A model generated the notes under the pieces. That model did not search any database and was not told the origin of the DNA. It saw only the letters and a list, made by a program, of their open reading frames with translations. Below are positions 5,964 through 6,303 of a DNA stretch of 6,303 nucleotides, one piece after another (position 1 is the stretch's first letter; the number at the start of each line of letters is the position of its first letter). Both the position numbers and the translations under genes were made by a program. The stretch is from Nitrospirota bacterium (GTDB lineage: Bacteria > Nitrospirota > Nitrospiria > Nitrospirales > UBA8639), in NCBI GenBank assembly GCA_020355985.1, contig CP070628.1, positions 893,547 through 899,849 on the forward strand, in the 5' to 3' direction.

Positions 5964-6303
5964 CTAACGAATCGCGATAAGGCCAGGAAGATGGGCCTGG
6001 TAAGCCCCCATCTGTTGAACCAAATGTGTCACACTAGCATCCATCATTTCCATCAATGGGCCAGGATACAACCCAATCCACAAAACAAGCACCGCTAAAG
6101 GAATTACAGTGGCCAATTCTCGATTTGTTAAGTCGGGAAGCACTTTAGCAACTTCTTTGTTCGGTTCTCCTAAAGCCAACCGTTGTAGCATCCACAGCAT
6201 ATAGGCCGCGGCTAAGACAATACCTCCCATGGAAATTAGGACCATGGCGAAATTGATATAAGACGTCCCGACAAGCACCAAAAATTCACCAATGAAATTA
6301 CAG
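5964..6303 (-). CDS. nuoM: NADH-quinone oxidoreductase subunit M, C-terminal part (partial)
   Basis: The frame enters from the right edge and ends at the TAG at 5964-5966, giving about 112 residues. It begins CNFIGEFLVLVG, the conserved NuoM/antiporter-like motif. A membrane helix (about FAMVLISMGGIVLAAAYMLWML) then leads to LQRLALGEPNKEV, LPDLTNRE, and a last helix LATVIPLAVLVLWIGLYPGPLMEMM. This order is typical of the NuoM C-terminus in complex I, the proton-pumping NADH or ferredoxin/quinone oxidoreductase of the inner membrane. An in-frame TTG at 6281 is not the start, because coding similarity continues upstream of it to the edge. MrpD or a second NuoM copy are alternatives with similar sequence, but the LPDLTNRE...YPGP pattern favours NuoM. 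No nuoN follows within the next 571 bases, so this copy ends its operon or nuoN lies elsewhere. Confidence 0.9.
   Translation of the reverse strand, partial: CNFIGEFLVLVGTSYINFAMVLISMGGIVLAAAYMLWMLQRLALGEPNKEVAKVLPDLTNRELATVIPLAVLVLWIGLYPGPLMEMMDASVTHLVQQMGAYQAHLPGLIAIR

Overview
The window reads as an ordinary chromosomal segment of a moderate-GC Gram-negative bacterium. I infer a member of the Nitrospirota, possibly a marine or salt-tolerant Nitrospira-like lineage. That guess rests on gene style and on the mix of a DUF3391/HD-GYP protein, a sodium/proton antiporter and a complex I NuoM subunit; no rRNA or other marker here proves it. Clear Gram-negative signs are a lipoprotein signal peptide in front of a peptidoglycan-binding OmpA domain and an NhaB antiporter. 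No phage, insertion sequence, CRISPR array or tRNA was seen.

Layout from left to right. (1) The last 50 codons of an unidentified plus-strand gene end at 154. (2) A non-coding leader of about 380 bases contains a dense set of competing hairpins at 336-405. (3) A plus-strand DUF3391 + HD-GYP protein (536-1885), probably a cyclic-di-GMP phosphodiesterase, has altered signature motifs. (4) A minus-strand hypothetical gene of 127 codons (1995-2378) converges on it. (5) After a divergent spacer with a good promoter and an inverted repeat comes nhaB (2587-4176, plus), the best-identified gene here. (6) A minus-strand OmpA/MotB-type lipoprotein (4226-5392) converges on nhaB; a strong hairpin between them holds the lipoprotein stop codon in its loop. 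(7) A gene-free stretch (5393-5963) carries several inverted repeats, including a 14-pair hairpin. (8) The 3' end of a minus-strand nuoM (complex I subunit) runs off the right edge.

The genes do not form one operon: orientations alternate and each has its own spacer. Functional links are loose. NhaB and NuoM both act on ion gradients across the inner membrane. The HD-GYP protein and the OmpA-like lipoprotein both concern surface lifestyle and envelope. I found no convincing undescribed multi-gene system. The most unusual items are the folded leader of the HD-GYP gene, the altered HD-GYP motif, a gammaproteobacterial-looking NhaB with its own hairpin leader, and a recent 63-base in-frame duplication in the lipoprotein coiled coil.
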